In this document: positions 27,548 through 35,728 of the stretch, one piece after another
Numbering within the stretch: the first letter of the stretch is position 1
Layout of the letters: every line of letters starts with the position of its first letter
Source: Capsulimonas corticalis
Lineage (GTDB): Bacteria; Armatimonadota; Armatimonadia; Armatimonadales; Capsulimonadaceae
Direction of reading: 5' to 3'
Length of the DNA stretch: 64,000 bases
NCBI RefSeq assembly: GCF_003574315.2
Contig: NZ_AP025739.1
Coordinates: 992,001-1,056,000, forward strand
The notes under the pieces: generated by a model
The model's database searches: none
What the model was told of the DNA's origin: nothing
The model's input: the letters and a program-made list of their open reading frames with translations, nothing else
Made by a program: the position numbers and the translations under genes

Positions 27548-28513
27548 ATGGCCACTGCTGATCAATTAAAATCACTCATAAAATCACACTTTGAGGATGA
27601 CCGAGAGCGCTTCTCGACAATTGCCCTGCAGTTGGCGGCTCATGAAGCCAGACAAGGTCATTCGGCGCTCGCTCACGAAATCCGTACGTCGGTTGAGCGA
27701 GGAACCGCAAGATCTGTACGCCTCTTCCCAGCTCATCAAGAATATGATAATATTTTCGAGATGTGGGAGCCGACCCAACGTCTGAGTGACATGATTATTA
27801 ACGCAGCTACCAAACGACGTTTAGAGCGTGTAATCCTTGAGTATCGTCAATTGGATCGTTTAAAACGGCATGGTCTAGAAAACAGAAGAAAGCTGCTGAT
27901 TTTCGGCCCTCCCGGAACAGGGAAGACTATGACGGCTCAAGTATTAGCGTTTGAGCTGGGGCTTCCGCTCCTTACAGTACTAACGGACAAGCTGGTCACC
28001 AAGTATATGGGAGAAACTAGCGCCAAACTTCGGGTAGTATTCGAATGTATGGAGGAGCGCAAAGGCGTCTATCTATTCGATGAATTTGATGCTATTGGTG
28101 GGGAGCGTGAACAAAGTAACGATGTTGGTGAAATCAGACGTGTTCTCAATTCTTTCCTTCAATTCATTGAACGTGATCAATCAGACAGTCTAATCATCGC
28201 TGCAACAAATAATATCCGTCTGCTTGATCAGGCACTATTTCGAAGGTTTGACGATGTAATCCGATATGATGTGCCAACGGATTCAGAGGCAAAGCGCTTA
28301 ATGGCAAATCGTCTAGGAATTTTCAAGAGCCAAAGTCTTTCATTTAGTAGCGCGATTAAGGACCAGTTACCACTAAGTCACGCTGAAATCTCACAAGCCT
28401 GCGACGATGCAATTAAAGAGGCAATCCTAAGCGGACGTGACAAGGTTACAACCACGCTCCTACGTGATATGTTATATGACCGACGCACTGCATACGAAAC
28501 AGAACGTGAATGA
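27548..28513 (+). CDS. AAA+ ATPase of an IetAS-type pair
   Basis: 321 residues. Walker A is FGPPGTGKTMTAQ (about 120-127), Walker B is VYLFDEFDAIGG (about 174-185), sensor 1 is IIAATNN, and the arginine-finger region is LFRRFDD. The AAA+ module is of the FtsH/Cdc48-like class. The N-terminal ~85 residues form a helical region typical of these ATPases. The next gene, 4 bases downstream, encodes a subtilase. This ATPase-subtilase pair matches IetAS, first described on an Agrobacterium Ti plasmid as a toxin-antitoxin-like stability pair and later reported to protect against phage. Here the ATPase would restrain or direct the protease. Codon use is markedly more AT-rich than in flanking genes. 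Confidence 0.88.
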   Translation: MATADQLKSLIKSHFEDDRERFSTIALQLAAHEARQGHSALAHEIRTSVERGTARSVRLFPAHQEYDNIFEMWEPTQRLSDMIINAATKRRLERVILEYRQLDRLKRHGLENRRKLLIFGPPGTGKTMTAQVLAFELGLPLLTVLTDKLVTKYMGETSAKLRVVFECMEERKGVYLFDEFDAIGGEREQSNDVGEIRRVLNSFLQFIERDQSDSLIIAATNNIRLLDQALFRRFDDVIRYDVPTDSEAKRLMANRLGIFKSQSLSFSSAIKDQLPLSHAEISQACDDAIKEAILSGRDKVTTTLLRDMLYDRRTAYETERE

Positions 28514-28517
28514 CCCT

Positions 28518-31004
28518 ATGCCTTCTACCCCTCTAAAGCATATTTTTCTTAACGATAAGGTTCATAACCAAAAGTATAAACGCCCAGGTACAGGTGGTGG
28601 CGGAAACAGTAAAATCCTAGAGCGTAACCGCTTGCCTCACGCCGAACGATTGGCGACTGAGTTTGATGCCGCATGGACAGCCTCTGAAACGACAGTTGCC
28701 GAGCGATTATTCGTATCGGTGCCCGCTCGAGACGGTATATACCTTGAATTTTCTGGCTTAAAAGGCTACGATCTTATGATCAAGAGCCTTGAAGACCGAA
28801 GACAAGGCGTCCGGTTAATGTCAACGCGTTCAATAAATGACACTGTATATGCGACCGTATATGTTCCTCGATCACGGAGGGCATATTTTGCAAAAAAAAT
28901 TCGCGACTATGGCAATAGCGAATCAAGGTTCGGACAGCCAAAGAACAAGGCATCGGTCGAGAGCATAGAGAGTATTCGAAAAGCTATAATTGCTTCCTTT
29001 TGGTTAGATAATATCACTCTATTGCCTAGTACCGAGCGTGTAAAATGTGAAGTGTGGTTGCATGTCGAAAATGAAGAAACTGAGAACAGATTCCGTGATA
29101 CATGCAAGCAGCTTTCAATTCATTGTGAAAATGGGTCAATAAAATTTCCTGAGCGCAGTGTACTAATTGTGACAGCAAATTTATCAGATTTGCATCAGTT
29201 AATAGAAGCGGCCGATTTTATTGCAGAGTTGAGAAGAGCTAAAGACACTGCGAGGTACTTCTTAGAACTCGAAAACGCAGATCAAACAAATTGGTCACAA
29301 GAATTGCTTGGGCGATTGCGTACACCAAGAGAACCAAAAGTTGCAATCTCTTTGCTAGATACTGGTGTCAATAACGGTCATCCTTTACTTCAACCATTGT
29401 TGTCAGATTCTGATTGTCATACATTCAACACAAGTTGGGGTGTTACCGATCATCATGGACACGGTACACTAATGTGTGGCTTGGTTGGTTATGGCAATTT
29501 GCGGGCAGCGATGGAGAATAGTGAAGAAGTCTTTATCGATCACAAATTAGAATCCGTAAAAATCCTCCCCCCTAATGGAGAGAATGACCCTAAGCTATAT
29601 GGACATATAGTTTCTCAGGCGATTAGCCTAGTAGAGATTACGTCTCCCAAATTGAAACATATTACGTGTATGGCTGTTACTGCTACAGATGATCGTGATC
29701 GTGGCAGACCATCATCATGGTCTGCGGCCATAGACGCAATCACTTCAGGTGCTGACGACAATCAAAAACGCCTATTTATAGTATCGGCAGGTAATGTTTC
29801 CGATCCAGATCATTGGCTTACATTTCCAGAGAGCAATAAGGAAAATTCGGTACATGATCCTGGGCAATCTTGGAATGCATTGACTATTGGCGCATACACC
29901 GAGATGATATCGATAACCGACCCGACATTTGACGGTTACGTAGCTATTGCTGCTGCCGGAGAGTTATCACCTTTTAGTTCAACATCTGCCACCTGGGACA
30001 TGAAATGGCCTATAAAACCGGAAGTGCTCTTTGAGGGCGGCAATGCCGCAGCATCATTAGATGGTACTTCTGCAAGCGTATGCGACGATTTGTCAATGCT
30101 CTCCACATATAGGCAACATGCCCGCAGGCAATTCGATTCGATGCATATGACAAGTGCAGCAACTGGGCTCGCTGCAAATCTCGCGGCTCGTATTCAAGAC
30201 GCTTATCCAGACGCTTGGCCAGAAACAGTGCGTGCATTAATGGTCCACTCAGCCGAATGGACCGAAGCAATGAAGCAACAGTTTCTATCAGATGAAACAA
30301 AAACTTCCTATAATAAATTATTGCGAATTTGCGGATACGGTGTTCCATTGGAAACTCGGGCGCTAGAGTGTGCAGGAAATTACCTTACTCTCATCACTCA
30401 AAACGAGTTACAACCATTCTCGCTGGGTAAAGACAATCGTCCATCGACTAATGAAATGGACCTTCACGAATTACCATGGCCTAAAGATGAATTGTTGAAA
30501 ATGGGTGACGTTCAAGTTACTTTAAAAATAACTTTATCGTATTTTGTAGAGCCTGGGCCAGGTGAAAGAGGTTGGAAAGATAGATATCGTTATGCTTCAC
30601 ATGGTTTGAGATTCGATGTGAATATGCCCGGAGAAACTAATAATGAATTTGTTGGGAGAATGAATGCTGCCGCGCGGGACGACAACGAAACATATGAATT
30701 TGGCAGTACATCGGGTAGATGGTTACTTGGTACGAATGCTCGCGATGTCGGTTCTGTACATTCGGATAGCATCCATGGAACGGCGGCAGACATAGCGACT
30801 TGCAACTTTGTTGGTATTTATCCAGTGGGCGGTTGGTGGCGAGAACGCAGTTATCTGAATAAATACGCGAATCGGACCAGATACTCACTAATTGTTTCTA
30901 TTAGCACTCCAGCTGTCGAAGTAGATTTATATACACCAGTTTTGCATCAAGTTTCAGTTGCAAGTCAAGTTCAGCAAGTTGAAACCACGGTGCCTGGAAT
31001 ATAA
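28518..31004 (+). CDS. Subtilase of an IetAS-type pair
   Basis: 828 residues from the ATG 4 bases after the ATPase stop; in-frame starts inside the ATPase gene (28437 GTG, 28476 ATG) exist but seem less likely. No signal peptide, so the protease stays in the cytoplasm. The S8 triad is intact: Asp about 281 in ISLLDTGVNN, His about 315 in DHHGHGTLMCG, and Ser about 546 in MTSAATGLAANLAAR. The ~270-residue N-terminal domain and ~230-residue C-terminal beta-rich region fit the long IetS-type protease. An active cytoplasmic subtilase with an AAA+ partner suggests a controlled proteolytic toxin. AT-rich codon use is shared with the ATPase, indicating joint transfer. Confidence 0.87.
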   Translation: MPSTPLKHIFLNDKVHNQKYKRPGTGGGGNSKILERNRLPHAERLATEFDAAWTASETTVAERLFVSVPARDGIYLEFSGLKGYDLMIKSLEDRRQGVRLMSTRSINDTVYATVYVPRSRRAYFAKKIRDYGNSESRFGQPKNKASVESIESIRKAIIASFWLDNITLLPSTERVKCEVWLHVENEETENRFRDTCKQLSIHCENGSIKFPERSVLIVTANLSDLHQLIEAADFIAELRRAKDTARYFLELENADQTNWSQELLGRLRTPREPKVAISLLDTGVNNGHPLLQPLLSDSDCHTFNTSWGVTDHHGHGTLMCGLVGYGNLRAAMENSEEVFIDHKLESVKILPPNGENDPKLYGHIVSQAISLVEITSPKLKHITCMAVTATDDRDRGRPSSWSAAIDAITSGADDNQKRLFIVSAGNVSDPDHWLTFPESNKENSVHDPGQSWNALTIGAYTEMISITDPTFDGYVAIAAAGELSPFSSTSATWDMKWPIKPEVLFEGGNAAASLDGTSASVCDDLSMLSTYRQHARRQFDSMHMTSAATGLAANLAARIQDAYPDAWPETVRALMVHSAEWTEAMKQQFLSDETKTSYNKLLRICGYGVPLETRALECAGNYLTLITQNELQPFSLGKDNRPSTNEMDLHELPWPKDELLKMGDVQVTLKITLSYFVEPGPGERGWKDRYRYASHGLRFDVNMPGETNNEFVGRMNAAARDDNETYEFGSTSGRWLLGTNARDVGSVHSDSIHGTAADIATCNFVGIYPVGGWWRERSYLNKYANRTRYSLIVSISTPAVEVDLYTPVLHQVSVASQVQQVETTVPGI

Positions 31005-31265
31005 CACTTGCCGATGACATTCATCATGATACACGAATGATGCCCTTCGCTATCTCCAGCGAAGAAATAAATTTCAATTAATGTTATCCTAGGAGGCTTA
31101 ATTTAAATAAGATGGATCACGATAACTGCAAACGACTAAATCGCTAAGTTTCTCATGGAACTGTGCGCCCTCATCGCCTAATACGACTTATACCCAGAGA
31201 CCACTCGAAGTATTTCCCTTTACTAGACTCCGTATTCCATGGCCATTCCTTAATAAAAAAAATCA
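31005..31265. other. AT-rich intergenic region after the IetAS-type pair
   Basis: No gene longer than ten codons is visible. CTTCGCT/AGCGAAG near 31047-31067 forms a short hairpin that could end the operon. AGGAGG near 31091 precedes only a ten-codon frame. No repeats or integrase remnant were seen. This is the right flank of the AT-rich segment. Confidence 0.5.
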
Positions 31266-31499
31266 ATGAAGCAGTTCAAATGCGATCAGTGTGAATCCGA
31301 AGCGATGCACATCGTCGAACGCGACGAGATATGCCATGTCAAGGGCGACAAGATTATCGTGCATGAAGCGGTGCGCCTCTGTGACGCCTGCGGAAAGCGG
31401 GTCTTTGACCGTGTACTCGATAGTGCTATCTTTCAGGAGGCGTTCGAGATCTATCGAACGCTTCATGGTCGGCAACTTGAACCGGACTGTCACCTTTAA
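31266..31499 (+). CDS. YgiT/MqsA-type zinc-finger protein, orphan
   Basis: 77 residues. CDQCESEAM near the start and LCDACGKRVFD about 30 residues on are the two CxxC knuckles of a YgiT-type zinc finger, the N-terminal domain of MqsA antitoxins. MqsA normally has a C-terminal helix-turn-helix; here the protein ends soon after the finger (AFEIYRTLHGRQLEPDCHL), so the DNA-binding part is missing. No MqsR or RelE-like toxin gene is adjacent. Many short YgiT proteins occur alone or beside a DUF4258 toxin, so it may be a remnant or a stand-alone antitoxin. It follows the defence pair directly. Confidence 0.75.
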   Translation: MKQFKCDQCESEAMHIVERDEICHVKGDKIIVHEAVRLCDACGKRVFDRVLDSAIFQEAFEIYRTLHGRQLEPDCHL

Positions 31500-31531
31500 A
31501 GATATTGCCCGATGAAATAAAGGAAATCACT

Positions 31532-32278
31532 ATGTCCATGACTTCTCTTTCCCGACGAAACTCGCTCGCCGCTCGCGCCACTGCGGCCGCGTTCGCCATC
31601 CTGATCCCAGTCACGGCCGCCGTCGCCGCGCCGCATATTACACACAAACCTATCCCGAAGGATGGGCTGATCGCTTACTGGCCGGGCGATGGAAACGCGC
31701 GCGATTTGGTTGGCGGGCACAATGCGAATCCGTCGGCGGGGATGCAGTATCAGCCGGGGAAGGCGGGGCAGTGTTTCGCGCTGGATGGGAAGTCGGCGTA
31801 TGCGGGCGTGCCGTTTGCGCCGGTGTTTGATCTCGATCCGGCAGGGCAGTTTACGATCAGCGCTTGGGTGCGGCCGGAGGCGACGGGGAGTTATCAGGCG
31901 GTCTTCGTGAAGGCGGCCACGAAGGGCGCTTGGGATTATGGCGTGATTATCGACCGGCAGGGACGCTTTTATTCGGGGCGTGACGCCAACGATGTCGCGC
32001 AGTCGAAGACGGTGGTGATTCCGGGAACTTGGTATCACATCGCCGTCACCTACGACGCCGGCAGCTTTAAAACCTACGTGAACGGCGCGCTCGAAGCGGA
32101 AGCGTCCAATGTGCAGATTGGGAAATCGGCGTCGGGGCTGTGCATCGGACACAAAGGGGAAGTCTCGGTTCCGGGCGAGGATCCAGACTGGTTTCAAGGG
32201 AATATCGACGAACTGCGGTTTTACAACAAGGCGCTGGGCGCCGACGGGGTGAAGATGCTCTACGACGCCAATAAATAG
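31532..32278 (+). CDS. Secreted LamG/concanavalin-like jelly-roll protein
   Basis: 248 residues. The ATG at 31532 follows AAGGAAA and opens a twin-arginine-like or ordinary signal peptide (SLSRRNSLAARATAAAFAIL). Most of the mature protein is one LamG-like jelly-roll domain: DGLIAYWPGDGNARDLVGGH, FTISAWVRPEATG, GTWYHIAVTYDAGSFKTYVNG and FQGNIDELRFYNKALG. Such domains bind carbohydrate or act as spacer modules in cell-surface proteins. No catalytic domain is attached, so binding or adhesion is the likely role. GC-rich composition returns here after the AT-rich defence segment. Confidence 0.85.
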   Translation: MSMTSLSRRNSLAARATAAAFAILIPVTAAVAAPHITHKPIPKDGLIAYWPGDGNARDLVGGHNANPSAGMQYQPGKAGQCFALDGKSAYAGVPFAPVFDLDPAGQFTISAWVRPEATGSYQAVFVKAATKGAWDYGVIIDRQGRFYSGRDANDVAQSKTVVIPGTWYHIAVTYDAGSFKTYVNGALEAEASNVQIGKSASGLCIGHKGEVSVPGEDPDWFQGNIDELRFYNKALGADGVKMLYDANK

Positions 32279-32343
32279 GATGTTGCCGAGTAGTGCGCGT
32301 GTGAATGACCTCGATAAATACCCGAAAGGCGAAAGAACAGCAC

Positions 32344-33225
32344 ATGACCGTCGTACAAGAGAATGAAGACATGGAGAAGCGCGGCGTTGCTGACTGGATT
32401 GCGGCGACTGCGTCCTCGGAAAACAAGGAGGCATTCCAGGACAATGCAAGAAAGGCGGCGCGGGCGCTCGGCGCGAAATATATTGACGAACTGCCGCCGT
32501 TTTTCCATCGCCCCCCGGCCATACCAGACGGCCAAAGCGAGCGTTTCCGAGGTCTGGGAAGTTGGATGGCGGCTTGCCAGGCGGCGATCTTTGAAATCCT
32601 CTACATGCTGCGCGAACCGGCGCTGCCTTTGCTGCGCAAGGTCGCGTTCGGCAACTACGATTGGACTCAGGCGAATGCGGTGGATATTCTCTGTCGATTC
32701 GGAATAGAAGGGCTGGAGCGAGAAGCGATTGCCCGAGAAATTGCGCAGAACATCCCTGACTGGCGGTATGAATTGATTATGTACTCAATCAATAGCCTCG
32801 CGAAGTTCGCCCTGTACGCGCCGCCCGTGGCTCAGGCGCTGCGCGAACTCATTGAGGAATCGATAGAAGAGGATCCTATCGATACACTCAGTATTCTGGA
32901 GCCGCTCGTGCAATATGCGCCGGACGAAGCGCGAAAATACACTCCACTGCTGCGCGAGATTATGCAGGTCCATGGCCGAGAGCAGCGCCACCCGTTGCTC
33001 GACGGTCATGTCATGAGCTTCTCCACTGTCAACAGCGTGACAGTGGAGAACGAAATAGAAAACCCGACGCCCCAGGATATCCATGCCATCCGAGCCGCGT
33101 TCCTGCTGCGCGATTTGATTCCTGAAGATACGGAAGCGGAGAAGAATTTGCGGAGCTGGGCGCTTCATCACACCAATGAAACAATCCGGAAGCAAATCGA
33201 CGAGCGCCTGTCAGCGTCCACATAA
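32344..33225 (+). CDS. Hypothetical helical protein (HEAT-like)
   Basis: 293 residues from the ATG at 32344; the ATG at 32305 is also possible, and neither has a strong ribosome-binding site. I do not recognise a family. The protein is acidic and almost all helical, with repeat-like pairs of helices such as ALPLLRKVAFGNYDWTQANA and VAQALRELIEESIEEDPID that recall HEAT repeats. No signal peptide or membrane segment is seen, so it is cytoplasmic. A protein-binding scaffold role is conceivable but unsupported beyond the helix pattern. The next gene converges with 12 bases between stops. Confidence 0.65.
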   Translation: MTVVQENEDMEKRGVADWIAATASSENKEAFQDNARKAARALGAKYIDELPPFFHRPPAIPDGQSERFRGLGSWMAACQAAIFEILYMLREPALPLLRKVAFGNYDWTQANAVDILCRFGIEGLEREAIAREIAQNIPDWRYELIMYSINSLAKFALYAPPVAQALRELIEESIEEDPIDTLSILEPLVQYAPDEARKYTPLLREIMQVHGREQRHPLLDGHVMSFSTVNSVTVENEIENPTPQDIHAIRAAFLLRDLIPEDTEAEKNLRSWALHHTNETIRKQIDERLSAST

Positions 33226-33237
33226 TTCTTAACCAAA

Positions 33238-34257
33238 CTACTGAAGCAGCGCCGCCAGTTCCGTGTGTCCCCCATGCTCCGTCCAGTCTGCCGGAGTTCC
33301 ATTCCATTGGTTATCGCGCTGATCCGTACGGGCGCCGTTCTCCAGAAGCAGCGCCACGATCTCCGAAAACCCGCGCCACGCCGCGTTGTGCAGCGCGGAG
33401 GATTGGCCGCCGGGCGACGCGTTCACATCCCCCCTCGCGCCGCTCCGAAGCAAATATCGGACGACTTCCACTTCGTTCTGCACGCAGGCGTAAACGAGCG
33501 ATTCTTCGAGTAGTTGCGAATTGGGATCTTCTCCAAGCAGGGCTGGCAGAAGATCCAGGCGTCCGAGCGCGGCGGCGTGGCGGACATCCATCGCCGCGCC
33601 GCGCTTCACGAGCGCTTCCGCCGTCGCCCGGCCGCCGTTCCAGAGCGGCTGCGAGAGTACGTCGGGATCGTCGAGGATGCGCTCACTCGCCCCGGAGGCC
33701 TCCAGCAGTTCGATCAGCGGAGCCGCGACACTCGCCTCGAACGCCTGACGGCTTGTGATCAAAAGCCCAATTGTGGTGGAAGCGCCGGCGAGGGCGTTCG
33801 GATCGGCGCCGCGCGCGAGCAGCAGGCGTGTGACGTCCACGATATTTGCCGGAATTGGACATCGAATGGGATTGCCGGCAATGTGATGGAGAAGCGTCGC
33901 GCCCGCGAAGTACCCTTGCGCATACTCGCCGTGATGGCAGTGGTATCGTATCAGAGCGGGATATTTGTTTAACAGCGCTTCGAGCTTTGGGAGGTCCCCG
34001 GCGTCCAGCGCGCCAACGCCCTGCTGAAAGAGCAAATGCTCTTTGAATTTCGTCCAGCTTCCATAGCCATTCTCGCGCGCAATGACAAGCTGACTATCGG
34101 CGAGGGCGATGTGGGGAAGAGAAAAGAGGCGCTCGCCTTCGGGATGGCTCACGCGCAATCGCGTCAAAGTGGCGGCGTCTCCAGCGCGGGCCTGCTTGAG
34201 CAGATCTTTGGCCTGTGTCTTGTACTGATCGAGGTCGATGCCATGAGGCGTGGTCAT
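33238..34257 (-). CDS. Ankyrin-repeat protein
   Basis: 339 residues; the ATG follows AAAGGAG. The N-terminal 70 residues (DQYKTQAKDLLKQARAGDA ... ALADSQLVIARENGYGSWTKF) are the helical cap often seen before ankyrin repeats in soil bacteria. At least five repeats follow; clear ones are ATLLHHIAGNPIRC, VDVTRLLLARGADPNALAG, SALHNAAWRGFSEIVALLL and ENGARTDQRDNQWNGTPADW. It is cytoplasmic, with no enzymatic domain. Ankyrin repeats bind proteins; the target is unknown. A related repeat block is fused to a sigma factor at 35729-37615. Confidence 0.85.
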   Translation of the reverse strand: MTTPHGIDLDQYKTQAKDLLKQARAGDAATLTRLRVSHPEGERLFSLPHIALADSQLVIARENGYGSWTKFKEHLLFQQGVGALDAGDLPKLEALLNKYPALIRYHCHHGEYAQGYFAGATLLHHIAGNPIRCPIPANIVDVTRLLLARGADPNALAGASTTIGLLITSRQAFEASVAAPLIELLEASGASERILDDPDVLSQPLWNGGRATAEALVKRGAAMDVRHAAALGRLDLLPALLGEDPNSQLLEESLVYACVQNEVEVVRYLLRSGARGDVNASPGGQSSALHNAAWRGFSEIVALLLENGARTDQRDNQWNGTPADWTEHGGHTELAALLQ

Positions 34258-34702
34258 AACGTTCTCCTTTCCTGGCGTCCATGCGCCGGCCTGCTGTCCG
34301 CTAGGTCAGGCAGAAAAGAGTGTCATAGGTGTGGCGGAAAGTGTAAATAGGGCTGAGCACGGCTCTTTCCGCGGACACGGACGCGATCCCATCGCGCTGT
34401 TGTTATTCTACCCTATTCCCTCTGCATACCTAGAGCACAACGCGGGATTTCCGTGAATTGATGGCTTCTTTGCAGGTAGACAGTATCCTCCTCCCCGAAG
34501 AAGTCACCGCCAATGGCTCGCGCGCCTCGCCGCCGCGTCCGCGCAACGCGCGAATGAGGGGAGGGCATAGCGCGACGGCGCTATCCGGCATGTCGCCCAG
34601 CGCGATCCCCCAAAAGCAGTCGTATGAGCGCGGAATCAGCGGGCAGACATAATGGTATAATATTCATCGTAAGCAAGGCGTATTACTGAGGAGAATCTTC
34701 CA
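34258..34702. other. 445-bp intergenic region with a promoter
   Basis: No convincing gene. Frames of about 60-70 codons exist on both strands but have composition and codon patterns unlike real genes here. TGG-TATAAT at 34654-34662 is an extended -10 box 40 bases before the ATG at 34703, with GAGGAG as ribosome-binding site near 34689. Confidence 0.6.
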
Positions 34703-35659
34703 ATGCTGCTGAGACGCTGGAAATTGCTGATGCCGCTCGGGGCGATCTCGTTCTTTGGCGCGGGGATCAATGGGCTGTATGTCGGCCTCGCCAATCCGCA
34801 CCCCAAAACGATGACCGCCAATCAATTTGCCCACATTGCCCCAAACTCCGGCTGGTACCACGTTACCGGCGGTTATCTCGATCTGAGCCAGTCCATCGCC
34901 CTGACCGACGACGGGCGTCGCCCCGGCTACGGGGATCATCCCGCCTACGATTACATCGCCCTCCATCAGCCGAACGAAGCTCCCAATACGCCCGTTTCGG
35001 TCTTCGTTCGCACCGCCGATCCGGCGTTGATGCAGGCGGCCCAGGACGCCTCCGGCGGCTCGGACTCCAGCGGCGAACAAACCGTTTACGCGCGGACGCC
35101 GGTTTATCGGCGGATGGATATCACGGGCATGGTGCAAACCGGGATGACTCGCGATTCCAGCATCACTCGCCGACTGGAGAACACGGGGCCCTCCGTGGAC
35201 GACAACCTGGTCGTGATTGCCGACGGAGCAAAACCCAATCTCTGGAGGGCGCTGGGGTCGCTCCTGCTTGGCCTGATCCTGGGATACGGATGTGTCCAGA
35301 TGTGGATCGGCGACGACAACCCCTTCCGGCGAAACGCCAAGCAGGACGATCTGCCGACGCAGCCCGGCCTCGGGTCCATACCCTATTCGCCCCAGATGGC
35401 GAACACGCCGGTCGGATTCCCTCCCCCATATCCCCCTTACGGGCAAGCCCAGCCGCCCCAGCACCCGCAGCCTTACGGGCAAGCCCAGCCGCAGTACGCT
35501 CCGACCTACGGACAGCCGGCGACGCCGCAGCAACCGGCGGCAAGTTACGGTCAGGCGCCGCGCCCTGCGGCGCCTCAGCCGGCCGCGGAGCCGGCAAAGC
35601 CCAATAAAACAGACTCCATTCCGCCCGTGTTCGACCCATTCGCCGACCAGCAGCCCTAG
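34703..35659 (+). CDS. Membrane protein with Pro/Gln/Tyr-rich cytoplasmic tail
   Basis: 318 residues, family not recognised. A first membrane helix (LLMPLGAISFFGAGINGLYV) is followed by a ~150-residue domain, probably outside the membrane, with GWYHVTGGYLDLSQSIALTD. A second helix (RALGSLLLGLILGYGCVQMWI) follows. The last ~100 residues are low-complexity, with repeated PYGQAQP-like units rich in Pro, Gln and Tyr. The layout resembles GIDE/BAM-type two-helix proteins and some envelope proteins with a disordered tail that recruits partners. Function cannot be assigned. It has its own extended -10 promoter. Confidence 0.7.
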   Translation: MLLRRWKLLMPLGAISFFGAGINGLYVGLANPHPKTMTANQFAHIAPNSGWYHVTGGYLDLSQSIALTDDGRRPGYGDHPAYDYIALHQPNEAPNTPVSVFVRTADPALMQAAQDASGGSDSSGEQTVYARTPVYRRMDITGMVQTGMTRDSSITRRLENTGPSVDDNLVVIADGAKPNLWRALGSLLLGLILGYGCVQMWIGDDNPFRRNAKQDDLPTQPGLGSIPYSPQMANTPVGFPPPYPPYGQAQPPQHPQPYGQAQPQYAPTYGQPATPQQPAASYGQAPRPAAPQPAAEPAKPNKTDSIPPVFDPFADQQP

Positions 35660-35685
35660 GTCAGCGCCGGCGCTGGGTCGAACGC

Positions 35686-35717
35686 CTCCCTCGCCTAGTC
35701 ATCGCCAGGCGAGGGAG
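35686..35717. terminator. Bidirectional stem-loop between convergent genes
   Basis: CTCCCTCGCCT (35686-35696) pairs perfectly with AGGCGAGGGAG (35707-35717). It lies between two convergent stops; there is no strong T-run. Confidence 0.6.
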
Positions 35718-35728
35718 CCGGGCGTCCG

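Noticed and set aside
34258-34652. Short frames of about 60 to 100 codons in the intergenic region before the membrane protein at 34703.
   Set aside because: No ribosome-binding sites, no motifs, and third-position composition unlike the real genes.
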